From: Liopterus haemorrhoidalis
Taxonomy: Eukaryota; Arthropoda; Insecta; Coleoptera; Dytiscidae
Direction: 5' to 3'
Assembly: GCA_963971575.1 (NCBI GenBank)
Contig: OZ020611.1
Coordinates: 239,344,654-239,408,653, forward strand
Length of the DNA stretch: 64,000 nucleotides
The notes beneath the pieces were generated by a model. The model was not told where the DNA came from and made no database searches. It worked only from the letters and a program-made list of their open reading frames with translations. A program made the position numbers and the translations under genes. Of this stretch, positions 20,085-30,497 are shown one piece after another; position 1 is the first letter of the stretch, and every line of letters begins with the position of its first letter.

Positions 20085-21394
20085 CAAGGTGTCTCAAAAG
20101 AAATTTTATATTTATTTAGCTTACTGCGTGAACGCAACGTATCCGAGGGACGCGGGGGTTATGTCAATCGGTAGCCTGGCTCTTGGGAATTCAGTCGCTA
20201 TGGAGCGTTTCTCGGGAGCAGACCGCGCGTTTGCGTGCGAGAGTTTTACAAAAACGGTGATTCGGCGACTGTAGCGCGTAGAAAATTCTGCAGTATTCGA
20301 GGTTTTCGCCACTTAAATGATGCGCCAAGCATTCCTCTCATTCGACATTGGGTTAAAAAGTTTGAAGAGACTGATACAACGCTGGATAAATCAAAATCCG
20401 GGCGACCTAGGTCATCAAGAACGGTAGAAAACGTGTAGAAAACGCGTAGAAACGGTAGAAAACGCGTAGAAAACCTTTCAATTCGGAAGCGCGCAAGTGC
20501 TTTAAATGTGCATAGATCATCATTACATCGCAATATGCACAAAGACCTAAAGCTGCACCCCTACAAAATTCAATTGATGCAAGAATTAAAGCCCCAAGAT
20601 GCCAGTCAGAGGCTTAATTTCGTAAATCAGGTGATTGAGCGATTTTCAACGTTTACCAACATTTTGTTTTCGGATGAAGCTCATTTTCATCTTAATGGCC
20701 ACGTAAATAAGCAGAACTGCCGCTACTGAAGTGCAACGAATCCGAAACGCAAACATCAGAAACCCCTACATTCGCCTAAAGTGACCGTATGGGCTGCGAT
20801 GTCGGCGCGAGGAATTATCGGCCCTTACTTTTTTGAAGACGAAAGGGGCCGTGCAGTTACAGTGAATTCAGAGCGTTATGGGGAGATGTTAGACAACTTC
20901 TTGGTACCTGAACTGCAAAACTTTCCTGGCTATAACCAAAGAACAAGGTTCCAACAGGACGGAGCAACTTCACACACGTCCAATATGTCTCGGCCACGTG
21001 TTCGTGAAATTTTCTCAGGCAAATTGATCTCCCAGAGAGGTGACATAAATTGGCCTCCACGCAGTCCAGATTTAACCCCTATGGACTTTTTCCTGGGGTT
21101 ATCTTAAATCTAAAGTTTACGCCAATAAACCGACTTCACTGGCGCATTTGAAAGAAAATATCCGTCACGAAATGGCAGCCATCCCTGAGTCCACCTGCCG
21201 AGACGTCATAAGTAATTTTACTGTTCGATTAAATGAGTGCCGAGAACGCGAGGGTCTACATTTAGACGATATTATTTTTAAGAAATAAATCCCCAAAAAG
21301 TGTATTTTAATAATTAATAAACATTTTTTCTATACACGGCTTACTTTTTTTTTAATCGATCCACTAAATATAAAATTTCTTTTGAGACACCTTG
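20085..21394 (+). mobile_element. DD41D mariner-type transposon, copy A
   Basis: Ends CAAGGTGTCTCAAAAGAAAT and its complement form a ~30-bp inverted repeat; TA flanks both sides (20083-20084, 21395-21396). At 1,310 bp it spans a complete but broken transposase gene. A second, internally deleted copy is at 59755-60671. Confidence 0.92.
20201..21288 (+). pseudogene. DD41D mariner-type transposase, frameshifted
   Basis: The frame begins MERFSGADRAF. The N-terminal helix-turn-helix region reads REFYKNGDSATVARRKF and 'IRHWVKKFEETDTTLDKS' (the DUF4817-type domain). Catalytic motifs follow: FSDEAHFHLNG (first Asp), QQDGATSHTS (second) and SPDLTPMDFF (third), with 41 residues between the last two Asp. 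The C-terminus ends 'LHLDDIIFKK' at TAA 21286-21288. Lesions seen: a one-base loss near 20230, a short tandem expansion with stops at 20421-20475, a TGA at 20727-20729, and a two-base loss near 21093. All three catalytic residues remain, but it cannot make a full protein. Confidence 0.88.
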
Positions 21395-21396
21395 TA

Positions 21397-22138
21397 TTTC
21401 TATTTTTATAGGCATACAATACACATTGATAAATATAGAGGGAAGGAAATGTCATTATTTCTAACACTTTAAATGCATTCTTACAGTCAGCTAGCTCTGT
21501 AGTTAATTTTTGCTAAAATTCGAATAGCACGTCGTTGAAGGGAAAAAATTCTATTAACTAAAGCAGAATGTCACCAAGTCCCCAAGCTAGACGAGCATAA
21601 GAAATATGTGACTGAAATAGGGCATAATATGATACTAACATTATTTCTATTGAGACAGAATTGACCAGATTGCGAAAAAGAAATATAGTTATGCAGATTT
21701 TTTTTGGCAAGAATCTCTACGTGCTGACCCCACTTAAGTGCAGTGTCAACATAAACACCCAGAAAAGCAACAGAAGAAGGATTTGAAAAATTATGGTTTT
21801 TACAACTAATTAAAAGGTTTTGAGTTTTCGAATTATTGAGAGATAATTCGTTCGAAAGAAACCAGTCATTTGCTTTTTATTACATGATTATTACATGATT
21901 ATATTATTTTCATTTATTAAATTTAATGATAGTGAGTGAGAGATTATGGTGGTATCATTTGCATATAAAATACAATCATTTTCAATGCAATTGGAGAAAT
22001 CGTTTACATATATTAGAAATAGAAGTGGTCCTAAAATGGATCCTTGTGGAATACCTCGTTCAACATTCAGCAACTTCGAAGATTTATTATTAAAAATAAC
22101 AAATTGTTTCCGATTGTTCAGATATGATTTGATAAGGG
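21397..22138 (-). pseudogene. LINE reverse transcriptase fragment
   Basis: The minus strand encodes 'SYLNNRKQFVIFNNKSS', GIPQGSILGPLLFLIYVNDF, and YANDT in place of the catalytic Y-A-D-D (second Asp lost or shifted). It continues 'FLSNELSLNNSKTQNLLIS', 'FLGVYVDTALKWGQHVE' and later 'LQRRAIRILAKINYRA'. This is the fingers-palm-thumb order of non-LTR reverse transcriptases. The 5' part of ORF2 is missing: the mariner fragment abuts at ~22138. The 3' end meets the DD41D element at 21396. Several stops show it is dead. Confidence 0.85.
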
Positions 22139-22465
22139 AACAACTACAAAATCGTCGCATCATTCTTCATAACAATGCAAGCTCCCACACAGCACGTCAA
22201 ACAATTGATTATTTGAAGGAGAAAAATATCGAATTAATGTCTTATTGCCCGTATTCATCTGATTTATCCCCTAACGACTTTTTTATTTTGTTCTGCAATG
22301 TCAAACAAAAAATGCGTGGACAACAATTTTGATCATCTCAAGAAACTGTTGAAGCCTTCGAAAACCATGTTTTTGAGATAACAACTTCAGAGTGGAAAAA
22401 ATGTTTCGAGAATTGGTTTGAATGCATGCAAAAGTGTATAAATCTTAAAGGCGAATATTTTTAAA
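22135..22465 (+). pseudogene. Mariner DD34D transposase C-terminal fragment
   Basis: Encodes 'QNRRIILHNNASSHTARQ', 'SYCPYSSDLSPNDFFILF', 'KQKMRGQQF', a stop, then 'ETVEAFENHVFEI', 'WKKCFENWFECMQKCI' and 'GEYF'. This matches the last third of mariner transposases. The usual 'HDN' motif is HNN, so the second catalytic Asp is replaced; 34 residues separate that position from the last Asp. An in-frame TGA follows 'RGQQF' at 22330-22332. Confidence 0.85.
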
Positions 22466-22470
22466 AGCAA

Positions 22471-23206
22471 TAAAACAGTTTGTTCAAACAAAAAAAAGAA
22501 ATTTTTTTCTTTGTTTTTGTAAAAACTTTATAAAACTTACAAACCAGAACATTAAGGATTCCATATCTATGGTTCAAAAAGCTATTTATTTTATTGAAAA
22601 TATAGATCCTGATAGCGAAAGATGTGGCTCAATCTACAGGGGATTATTGCATCGTATCAGATTGCATCGTATGAACTCATTCTTGAGGAAAGAAAACGAG
22701 CAAGTGAGCAGCAATACTCTGGAGAGGTTCTTTATGCCATCAACATCGACAAAAAAGTGGCAAACAGAAAGACACATGAGTGACGTTATAAGGGTTTTTT
22801 AGTGGTTATACCTACAAAATCCTAAAAATGACATATGTTTAAAAAATAGAATCGCAAAAGAATTGAACTGTAGTTTTTTGTTAAATTTTTTGTTGGGATT
22901 TGCATATTGTAATTCTTAGGGAATTTGCGGTTTTTTGTTTGCCACCTTGGGTAACGTATTAATTATAAAGTATATTCAGAAACCAGTTATGACGTCACCG
23001 TTAAGAAAAGAATGTCACTGCACTGTAAATTTTTACGCTTCTGTAAAATTTAGCACTTTATTTTACGATGGACCTGATCGTTTTTAGCATACTTAACGAA
23101 CAGATCATTATGAACGACAGCCAAACATTTTATCTCTTTTTATTTTGAATAATTTTGGCACCTGAAACTATATAATACAGCCGTTTTTACAAGAATCTTA
23201 GAGAAA
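22471..23206. other. No gene; short HX end
   Basis: Mostly unrecognised. 22762-22827 is a reverse-orientation HX terminus ('cgttataagggttttttag', 'tacctacaaaatcctaaaa'). Confidence 0.5.
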
Positions 23207-23358
23207 CAGACAATAGGGAAAACTTTTTAAAATCGCACAGCCATATGCGGCAAAAGTTGGAACCCTCGAGAGTGGCATTAAACTGTTACCTGTGTATTTG
23301 TTTACATGGTGAAAATGAACACGAGTTGTATTTTCCTATTTTTCGAGCTTTTTTGTGC

Positions 23359-24131
23359 TTTTTAGGGTTTTGTAGGTATGACCAAAAAACCCTTATACCG
23401 TCATTTTGTCGTCTGTCTGTCTGTCTGTCTGTTCGGTAAAAATTGTAGCCAAACGGCTAAACCTAGAGAGTTGAAATTTGGCATGCTTATACAACTCTTT
23501 GACCCGCACATAGGAAAAATACTAAAACATCTAAAAAACATACCCCCCTAAAAATATAAACAAATATGTGCTCATCGAAAAAAAAATTTTTTTTGTGTAG
23601 GGTATCAAATAAAAGCCCTTAGTACGTGGATTAACTATAAAAATTTTATTTTTGCAAAATAAATTATTTTGACGCGATTTTTGCCAAAATTGTGCAAAAA
23701 AATTTTTGTCCCACACCCTGTAGCCCAGATGGTTTAAACTAAAAATCTGAAAAAATTTGAAGTAATGTACATTGGTGTGAACCGGAATAGTACAACAGGA
23801 ATTTTTGATCAGATTATGTTTTCAGAAAATAATGCATTTTTTGTGTTTTTATCCAAAATATGTTAAATATTTAATTCGCTATGTAACCCAGTAGATAAGC
23901 CAGTGCTCATAGCGATGTGCGTTTAGTAATTGGTTTTCTAATTTGCTAAACAGGTAACTTGCGAACTAGAGTTCGAATCCTGTCAGTTTTAAATTTTTTG
24001 TTTTTTTTTGCAGTTTTCTTTTGTTTAAATTATTTTGTCAAAATTCTAGTTATATTTTGGTAAATGTTACATTTAATTTTTAAAAGCGTAAATTTAATAA
24101 CCAGTGGGAAGTGTTGAAATTATAATTATAA
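23359..24131 (+). mobile_element. HX repeat nested in TN
   Basis: Starts 'ttttagggttttgtaggtat' with GTCT x5 at 23408-23431. It continues through 'ggcatgcttatacaactc', 'ccacaccctgtagcccagat', 'ggtgtgaaccggaatagtac', the tRNA-like segment, and stops at 'cagtgggaagtgttgaaa'. The promoter-like block and the far end are absent. Confidence 0.85.
23876..23992 (+). repeat. tRNA-like segment inside HX
   Basis: 'cccagtagataagccagtgc' (A-box-like) is followed ~80 bp later by GAGTTCGAATCCTG, close to the RNA polymerase III B-box consensus GGTTCGANTCC. The 3' side runs into a T-rich tract. Closely related segments occur in HX at 15830, 47495 and 59540. Confidence 0.5.
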
Positions 24132-24303
24132 TACGATTTACACTGCGGCACACAACAAAATGAATTGTTTATTTTGCCATGATTCACAAAAATAAAACAC
24201 AACCAACAAAAAAACACGTATTGCTTCATTGAACAAAACAAAACTATGTCATTCTCGTATATTCCGAAAATCGCCACCAGATGTCAGGGCGTAAGAAGTT
24301 TCC

Positions 24304-24785
24304 CTTTGATTTATTGTTTGGTGGCTCACTCATTTTCAAACCCGTGAGCCTCCACTGCGTTAATGTCCGCACGCCACTGGTGTGTGAAAGTCAAACTAAT
24401 GAATATATTTCCCTATGTTAGAAAAAAACAAGCTCTGACACGATTCCTCATATAATTTATATGGAACAATATGTAATTTTTAGTGATTTTTTCGTAGTGA
24501 AATCAAGGCTATACACCTCGTAACTTCTAACACGACTCTAAGAACCGGTTTGACAACTCATAACTGAGGACTCAACAATAAAACATTATGTACAATTAAG
24601 ATAAAAGCAATCAGAGATCGCATTTTACATTTACAACGAATCCATTCAATTCCCTGAAGCGCCCTATGAGGCAGAACAATTGACACTGCAACAGAACAAT
24701 TGATTCTAGCATAGTTCAGCAATGATGATGTACTTCGCACGTGTGTCGCATGGTGACACCCCAAACCATTTCATGACACGCCTAG
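24304..24785. other. No gene recognised
   Basis: 24310-24380 is relatively GC-rich ('cccgtgagcctccactgcgt'). The short ORFs here lack domains. Confidence 0.45.
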
Positions 24786-26065
24786 TGCCGGGTTTACTTG
24801 GTAGAGTAACAGAGCTAGTAACTAGCGCAAGTACTAGGCGCTTTACTCTACTATCTTATTTTCAAGATAGTAGGTGTTCATACACAATTGACATACTTAT
24901 CTTATTTTCTGGATAGTAAGTGTCAAAACACATTTGACATCTTCACTGTGATTTTGTTGTGAAATTATCTTTTTGCAAAAAATAGTTTATGAATATGAAT
25001 ATACATCGTCGCCGACCTGATGCCATTAAAAAAATGGTATTTTGTATTACATCATTTCAAATTATATTTCTCTAAAAATTATATAAAACTAGTTGTAACG
25101 TCTTTAGCTAAGCTACGGCTATAATATTAAGAATAGATTGATAATAATTATGTACGTGTCAAATATAAATATTACTTACGTTTACAAAACTCTTATAGAC
25201 GGTGTTACAGCAATAGCACAATACAAAAAAGAAAAAATAGTGAAAAAAATAAGTGAAAACTTTGGCACACCAAAAATGTTGGATTGGAGATGCGAACACT
25301 TCAAAAGAAATATTTGCAATGACTGAATAATTACACAATTCGTAAAATGTCCCATATTTCCATGTGTTCTAGGAATTTTGGTTAACCCCACCTCCGAGCC
25401 CTTGTTCCAAAATTAAAACAAGTTTAAAATGTATTTTCGACAAAGATTAAAGCATTAGACCTATTTATGGTTTAATCCCTTTTGAATATGACCTCCATAA
25501 AATTTTACAACAAATTTCCTGTCTATATTGTGTTTTGCATAAAATTATTAACAAATGTGAAGAATGAATTTACACACATTTTAGGTTTTCAATTATTAAG
25601 GTTCTTTAAGGTTTTGTAAGTATGACCACCGAAAACCCCTTATAAGAAAAATAAATGTATATTAAATAAATTTTTTTAATAAAAATAAATATTTTTAAAA
25701 GAGTTTGAAAAGGTTGAAATGCCATATATCACATGGTATTGTTAAATTGAAAAGAAATCATCAAATAATACATCAATGTTACAAAATTTATGTAAACAAA
25801 TAATAACTTATTTGATATGTGTTGTTTTCTATTTGTTATGACAGGTTACCACTTGGCGCCAATTTCATATGTATCAATTTTGTGTACTAGTGGCAAAGAT
25901 AGTAGCTAGTAAATACGTCGACGAGCTAGCTGCTATCCTAGCCCAACTACTGGCAGCTAGTACTCTACTAGCCACAATGTCAACTGTTTACACAAGGATA
26001 GTGACTAGTTGCTAGTTACTTGCGCTAGTTACTAGCTCTGTTACTCTACCAATGTAAACCCGGCA
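24786..26065. mobile_element. Harbinger-type element, TAG target duplication
   Basis: The ends TGCCGGGTTTACTTGGTAGA and, reversed, TGCCGGGTTTACATTGGTAG extend into ~50 bp of shared text ('gtaacagagctagtaactag'). TAG lies at 24783-24785 and 26066-26068. At 1,280 bp it has no recognisable transposase. The inner flanks are rich in CTAG/GCTAGT words. A small HX end lies inside at 25607-25650. Confidence 0.8.
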
Positions 26066-26330
26066 TAGGTATTGCAACTTTAAAATACAAGTATGCTGTA
26101 CGTTTTTTTGGTCATGCATGACTAAATATCTATCCATAATCCAAGATTCTGTGAACCACTGGCGGCTGAGACAGGGTTGCGCTGTGACAGAGTGGCTCTG
26201 TGACAGTGTCCTCCTGAACAAATTTAATAAGGAAAACTGATTTTAAAATCTTATTTATACTTTAAATTTGCATTACAGTTGCTAAATATATTTGCGTATA
26301 TTTATTTTTATTATTTCTAATTCAAAGATT
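26066..26330. other. No gene recognised
   Basis: Contains 'gacagagtggctctgtgaca' (26188-26207), an imperfect hairpin. Otherwise unremarkable. Confidence 0.4.
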
Positions 26331-26952
26331 TTTACCGACCGCCAACATATATAAGGATAATTATATAATTATGACCTCCAACATATATTGTGATCATACA
26401 AATTTTGACGTTTCGAGATTTCGATGGATCTCCACGAATTGAGGTCCCTACATAACGTTTTGACTATTTTTAGCATGATGTCTGTCGGTCTGTCTGTCTG
26501 TCCATCCGTCTGTCTGTCCGTCTGTCTGTGCGTCTGTCTATCTGTCCGTCTGTCTGTCCGTCTGTCTGTGTACACGTGCAGAGCAAATTCGGCTGAAAGG
26601 ATTTTTATGAAACTTGATATTTAAGCTTCTGCCATTAATGGCACGAGTTGATCAACTTTTGGTAAAAATCGGTTGACTAAAAATGGGAGTTTACTCGTGT
26701 CGATTTTAAGATTTTTGCGAATATTTCACAACAGAAAAATATCTCGAAAAAAATTATTAAACAAAAGTTGTTATAAAAGTAACAGCTAATAACTTTTATT
26801 TGAGACTTTTTTGATAAAACGAAAAATTTCGAATAATTTCTGTAAAATTTTTCGAAATTTTTTCCAAGTCTCAATTTTTTCATATTTATATGTAACGTTT
26901 CCATGGTCATGATAAATAATATCTCTGTTAGAAAATATTAGGTCAAGTTATT
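26331..26952 (+). mobile_element. HW Helentron-like repeat, right end missing
   Basis: Starts 'tttttaccgaccgccaacat', then 'catttcgatggatctccacg'-type text and a long (GTCY)n tract at 26479-26570. 'gtacacgtgcagagcaaatt', 'ggcacgagttgatcaacttt', 'tttccatggtcatgataaat' and 'gaaaatattaggtcaagtta' follow. The terminal 'gatggcggtcggtcc' is missing, replaced by a second HW start. Confidence 0.85.
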
Positions 26953-27275
26953 ACGGACCGCCAACCATAAGGGAGGTATTGTGATCATACCGATTTTGAA
27001 ATTTCGAGATTTCGATGGATCTCCACGCATTGAGGTCCCTACATAACGTTTTGGTAATTTTTAGCAGTATGTCTGTCGAGCTGTCTGTCCGTCCGTCTGT
27101 CCGTCCGTCTGTCTGTCCGTCTGTCTGTCTGTCCGTCTGTCTGTCCGTCTGTCCGTCTGTCTGTGTACACGTGTAGAGCAAATTCGGCTGTAAGGATTTT
27201 TGTGAAACTTCATATTTAAGCTTTTGCCATCAATGGCACGAGTGGATCAACTTTTGGTAAAAATCAGTTGACCCT
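26953..27275 (+). mobile_element. HW repeat, left part only, in tandem with the previous copy
   Basis: Starts 'cggaccgccaaccataaggg', has a (GTCY)n tract at 27070-27162 and ends after 'ggtaaaaatcagttgacc'. It follows the first HW copy head-to-tail. Confidence 0.85.
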
Positions 27276-27354
27276 CTATCTTAATACATTGTGTATATGA
27301 ATTCTAAATATGTTTCCCAGGCCAGATTGAGTTAGATTGGCGGCCAGATAATTA

Positions 27355-27510
27355 AAAATCACAGAGGACGGGTGGGCGAAATTCTGAAAATCATTTGAGA
27401 ATGTGGGGAAGAAATTCTAAAAATCATTAGAGAATGTAGGGAAGAAATTCTAAAAATCAATTAAGGGCATGGGGAGTGTAGAAATTCCGAAAATCTTTTG
27501 AGGAAGGGAG
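27355..27510. repeat. ~36-44-bp minisatellite, four units
   Basis: 'gaaattctgaaaatcatttg', 'gaaattctaaaaatcattag', 'gaaattctaaaaatcaatta' and 'gaaattccgaaaatcttttg' recur, each followed by a G-rich 'ggggaag' or 'gggag'. A hAT-like end with 'cggcccgcgggccgtaggct' follows at 27580-27600. Confidence 0.7.
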
Positions 27511-27604
27511 GAGGGTCTAAAAAAACAAGGAGTAAAAATTTCATGCGAGCCGTTTGAAACTTATTGTTGGGCTAGATTCGGCCCGCGGGCCGTAGGCTGG
27601 ACAC

Positions 27605-28330
27605 TGCAATATATTGATCAAAAAGTATCCCCCCCCCAATATTTTACCCACCAGCCGCTACTGAAGTGAATTTTTAAATTATGCCATTTAAAATCTACAT
27701 TTTTGGGATACAACTAGAGTGACCCATAGTTCCGAATTTCGCGGAACATCTTGATTTCTTCTGTGTATTCAGGTATCCATAATGGCTATATTGCACTCGG
27801 ATGATTACAACCTTACGTCTAGGGTTGTAATCTTCATCCTCGTGTAATATAGCCTCCATTATATGCTTGTTAAATAAAATACTATTATAAACTTTGTCTA
27901 GACTTTTGTGGGAAACTGGAAATATTTGTTTGTTAAGCTTAAAGCATTTGAGATACTTATTATAAATTATTAACAAGGCAAATTTTTATCAATTAAAAGC
28001 TTTAAATTATTCTGTGTGTTTTGTTCGCTAATTATTCCTTCGTACAAAGTCCAAATGTAAAAAATTAATAATTAATTGATAAACAATTAGTAGCTTATTT
28101 AAATATTCCGCTTATATTCATAATTTCTTCATTATTAACATTTATAATATTCTTGAATTGTCGATAGAGGTCTTTACTGAATGTTAAAAAACAGAAAAAA
28201 TTACTTGGCTTTCATTCAAGACAAGCTAAGCTATTGGTTAATTATTCTATAAATAAATATGTATTTATGAACGAAACTGAAATAAGAAGAAGAAGAATAT
28301 TAATGAACACCGGATATAGGCTGACTAAAA
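27605..28330. other. No gene recognised
   Basis: A 93-codon minus-strand ORF at 27695-27976 has no recognisable domain and A/T-driven composition. The rest is non-coding. Confidence 0.45.
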
Positions 28331-28333
28331 TAT

Positions 28334-28495
28334 AGAAAAATTAATGTGAACTGTGAATTCTTCCACATCACAGGGTTTCGTAGGTATCTAATAAGTAGGG
28401 AAATCAGTCGGATTTTTTAGGGTTTTGTAGGTATGAACAAAAAACCCTTATAACATCACTCAGGTGTCTGTACAGTAGAGAGTGTAGCCAAACGG
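28334..28495. mobile_element. Two HX ends placed close together
   Basis: 28334-28395 is the hairpin end in reverse orientation ('ttaatgtgaactgtgaattc', 'cacagggtttcgtaggtatc'). 28417-28495 is the GTCT end in forward orientation, with a reduced tract. About 20 bp separate them. Confidence 0.7.
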
Positions 28496-28509
28496 CTAGA
28501 CCCAGGAAT

Positions 28510-28610
28510 GTGGAATCGAAGTCGCGAGTTGGGAGTCGAGGAGTGGAAGCTTTTTGGAGAGTCGGAGTCGGGAGTCGGAAAAAATTATCGACTCCCGACT
28601 GTTTAATTTT
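28510..28610. repeat. Imperfect (GGAGTC)n microsatellite
   Basis: 'gggagtcgaggagtggaagc', 'gagtcggagtcgggagtcgg' and the reverse 'cgactcccgact' lie close together. The last can fold back on the first. Confidence 0.6.
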
Positions 28611-29117
28611 TATCAAGGACAACAAACCCAAAACGAAAGCAAAAAAACATATTACCAGAATTTTTTAAAGCACGGAAACAGAAACGACATTTTATTCTCT
28701 GTTCAAGAACAATAATGAAATTAAAAATGTTCAATATCGGTTTTACCCAGTTTTCCTTCATGCTTTTCAGTTCAAAACTTGACTAATATTGCTCGTATTA
28801 ACATATTAATACGAGCTTGTAACGAGCTTCCTGATTATTTCATGTTTCATGTTGGCAGTCAAAATGAAAAATAAAGTATATAATATACAATAAAAAAAAT
28901 TGAACACTAATACATACAGTATTGGCCATAAAGATAGCAACTTTTTATAATCCTCTTTTATTTTTATTTTATTCAATATTTTTAAAATAAAAAAATGTAA
29001 TTCTTACTTTTAACAATCATCTACATATATTATAGTAAAACATTAAATTTTAATAGTAAATTCTATTTTTTTTAATAGCATTTATTATTTTTACCTGGAC
29101 ATAAAGATAGCAACTAC

Positions 29118-29489
29118 CCCAGCAAACATTTTTATACGGGCCTGTACTGGTAAAGCACATACTCCCCGGCATTGAAAGTAATGGGCCAGTACCCCGGTGT
29201 CCCCGTGGCCGTTACCGGCCCATTGATGTATCAGTTGCCGGCCCAGCAACGGTAAAGTGCAAAATTATCGCATTAGTTGCAAGATTTATTTCTGATGGTT
29301 TTAAGTAAAAAGTATGAGTGAAGAAGAGTGCTTATAAAATGCTGGTAAAGTACTTCGTATAGGCGGAATGCGAAATACAAATGTGAAGTACATTATTAAT
29401 ACTGGCGTTGCACTTACTTTTGGTGCCAGTAATTTACCAGCATAAATGCAGTTTGCCGGCATTCGGCCGTTAGTTGAATGTTTGCTGGG
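29118..29489. mobile_element. MITE with CCCAGCAAACAT ends
   Basis: CCCAGCAAACATT and AATGTTTGCTGGG form the inverted ends. The interior is unusually GC-rich for this window ('gtaccccggtgtccccgtgg', 'ttgccggcccagcaacggta'). Only 'ac' is shared by both flanks, so target duplication and superfamily remain open. It lies inside the Tc1-like terminal region. Confidence 0.75.
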
Positions 29490-29555
29490 ACTCTTCAAAA
29501 AATCTTTTTTTTTTTTTTATTAATTAAGAAAATGAATTATTATTAACGGATCATT

Positions 29556-30496
29556 TTTAATATTTTGTATAGTAACCACCAGTATTTATAACTTCCCGAC
29601 ATCTTTTCGGCATTGATTCTAAAAATTTCGTGATCATTTCATTATCAATATTAGACTAGGCACCTTGCAAAGCTTTAAACAAATCTTCAATATTTGAATG
29701 CGTTTTGTTTCTAATCTTTCTGTCGACAATCTCCCAAAGGTTTTCTATTGGATTTTAATCGGGTGACTGTGCCGGCCAAGTCATTACGTTAATTTTTAAT
29801 CCTCGAACCATTTTTTGACCAACTTCGAAGAATGTTTTGGGTCATTATCATGCTGAAAAATATGTTTTAAAGGCATGAACTCATCAGAATAAGGTTCAAT
29901 AACATTCTGAAGGATGTCTTTATATTTAAATCGATCCATTATTCCTTCAATGTGGTATAGAGGACCCATTCCATATCCCGAAAAACAGCCCCATACCATC
30001 ACACCACCTCCGCCATGTTTAACTGTTGTATTAACAAGGTGTTTTTTTGAACTAATCTTTTATTAGCAGGCCTCTTAACGTAACTTACACCATCACTTTT
30101 AAACAAATTGAACTTAGATTCATCACTAAAAATAACCTTTTTCCATTGATCCACAGTCCAGTTAATATGATTTTTAGCAAATTCTAATCGGGCCTTCACA
30201 TTATTTTTGGATAGAAGTGTTTTTTTAGCAGGACGGCGACTAAAAAGACCCTCACTAACTAATCTTCTGCGAATAGTTCTTGTTGAGATGTTTTCTTGAT
30301 CCATTTGTGGCAAAAGGCCCAAAATTTTCTCCGATGACAGAAAGAGGTTATTGGTAGATAAATAAATAATTTTTTTATCAGTTCGTTTTGTAGTATTTCG
30401 TGGCCGTCCTGGATTTTTTTAAACTTCAAACGTACCTTCTTCTCGCAATCGTTTTATAATTCGCGACACATTAGATTTATGAACATTAGTACTTAA
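29556..30496 (-). pseudogene. Tc1-like DD34E transposase, broken
   Basis: The minus strand gives 'NVSRIIKRLREEGTFEV', a stop, 'NPGRPRNTTKRTDKKI' (the GRPR-type hinge), IFSDESKFNLF (first catalytic Asp), 'MVWGCFSGYGMGPLYHI', FQHDNDPKHSSKLVKKWFED (second Asp), 'TWPAQSPD', a stop, 'NPIENLWEI' (catalytic Glu) and a C-terminus ending 'GGYYTKY'. This is the usual Tc1 order. Lesions: stops in the linker, a one-base shift after 'WFE' near 29810, and two further stops. The first part of the DNA-binding domain is missing with the element's 5' end. Confidence 0.88.
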
Positions 30497-30497
30497 G

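Larger units (their letters stand above)
23207..24303 (-). mobile_element. TN element (THAP-bearing), interrupted by HX
   Basis: The right end of the TN family (compare 35758-36525) lies at 23207-23340 ('aatagggaaaactttttaa', 'gccatatgcggcaaaa', 'cacgagttgtattttcct'). The left end lies at 24132-24303 ('gcggcacacaacaaaatga', 'gtcagggcgtaagaagtttc'). HX (23359-24131) sits between them. On the minus strand the left part begins a THAP-like peptide with CCVPQCKS. Confidence 0.75.
28917..30497 (-). mobile_element. Tc1-like element, truncated at its 5' side
   Basis: The preserved end begins CAGTATTGGCCATAAAGATA after TA (28915-28916). A second copy of 'acataaagatagcaact' at 29099-29115 gives the inverted-repeat/direct-repeat layout known from several Tc1 families. 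The transposase reads leftward. The other end is lost where HK sequence starts at about 30498. A 372-bp MITE is nested at 29118-29489. Confidence 0.8.

Noticed and set aside
21946..22332. 128-codon plus-strand ORF as a single protein
   Set aside because: Its first half is antisense to a LINE reverse transcriptase; only the last ~60 residues are real mariner sequence.
26369..26624. ORFs rich in Thr-Asp-Arg or Leu-Ser-Val repeats (also 26951-27181, 52755-53012, 37865-38113)
   Set aside because: They are translations of the (GTCY)n tract of HW repeats on either strand.
27355..27510. CRISPR-like array
   Set aside because: The repeats are short and imperfect, there are no unique spacers of constant length, and the context is eukaryotic. 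It is a minisatellite.
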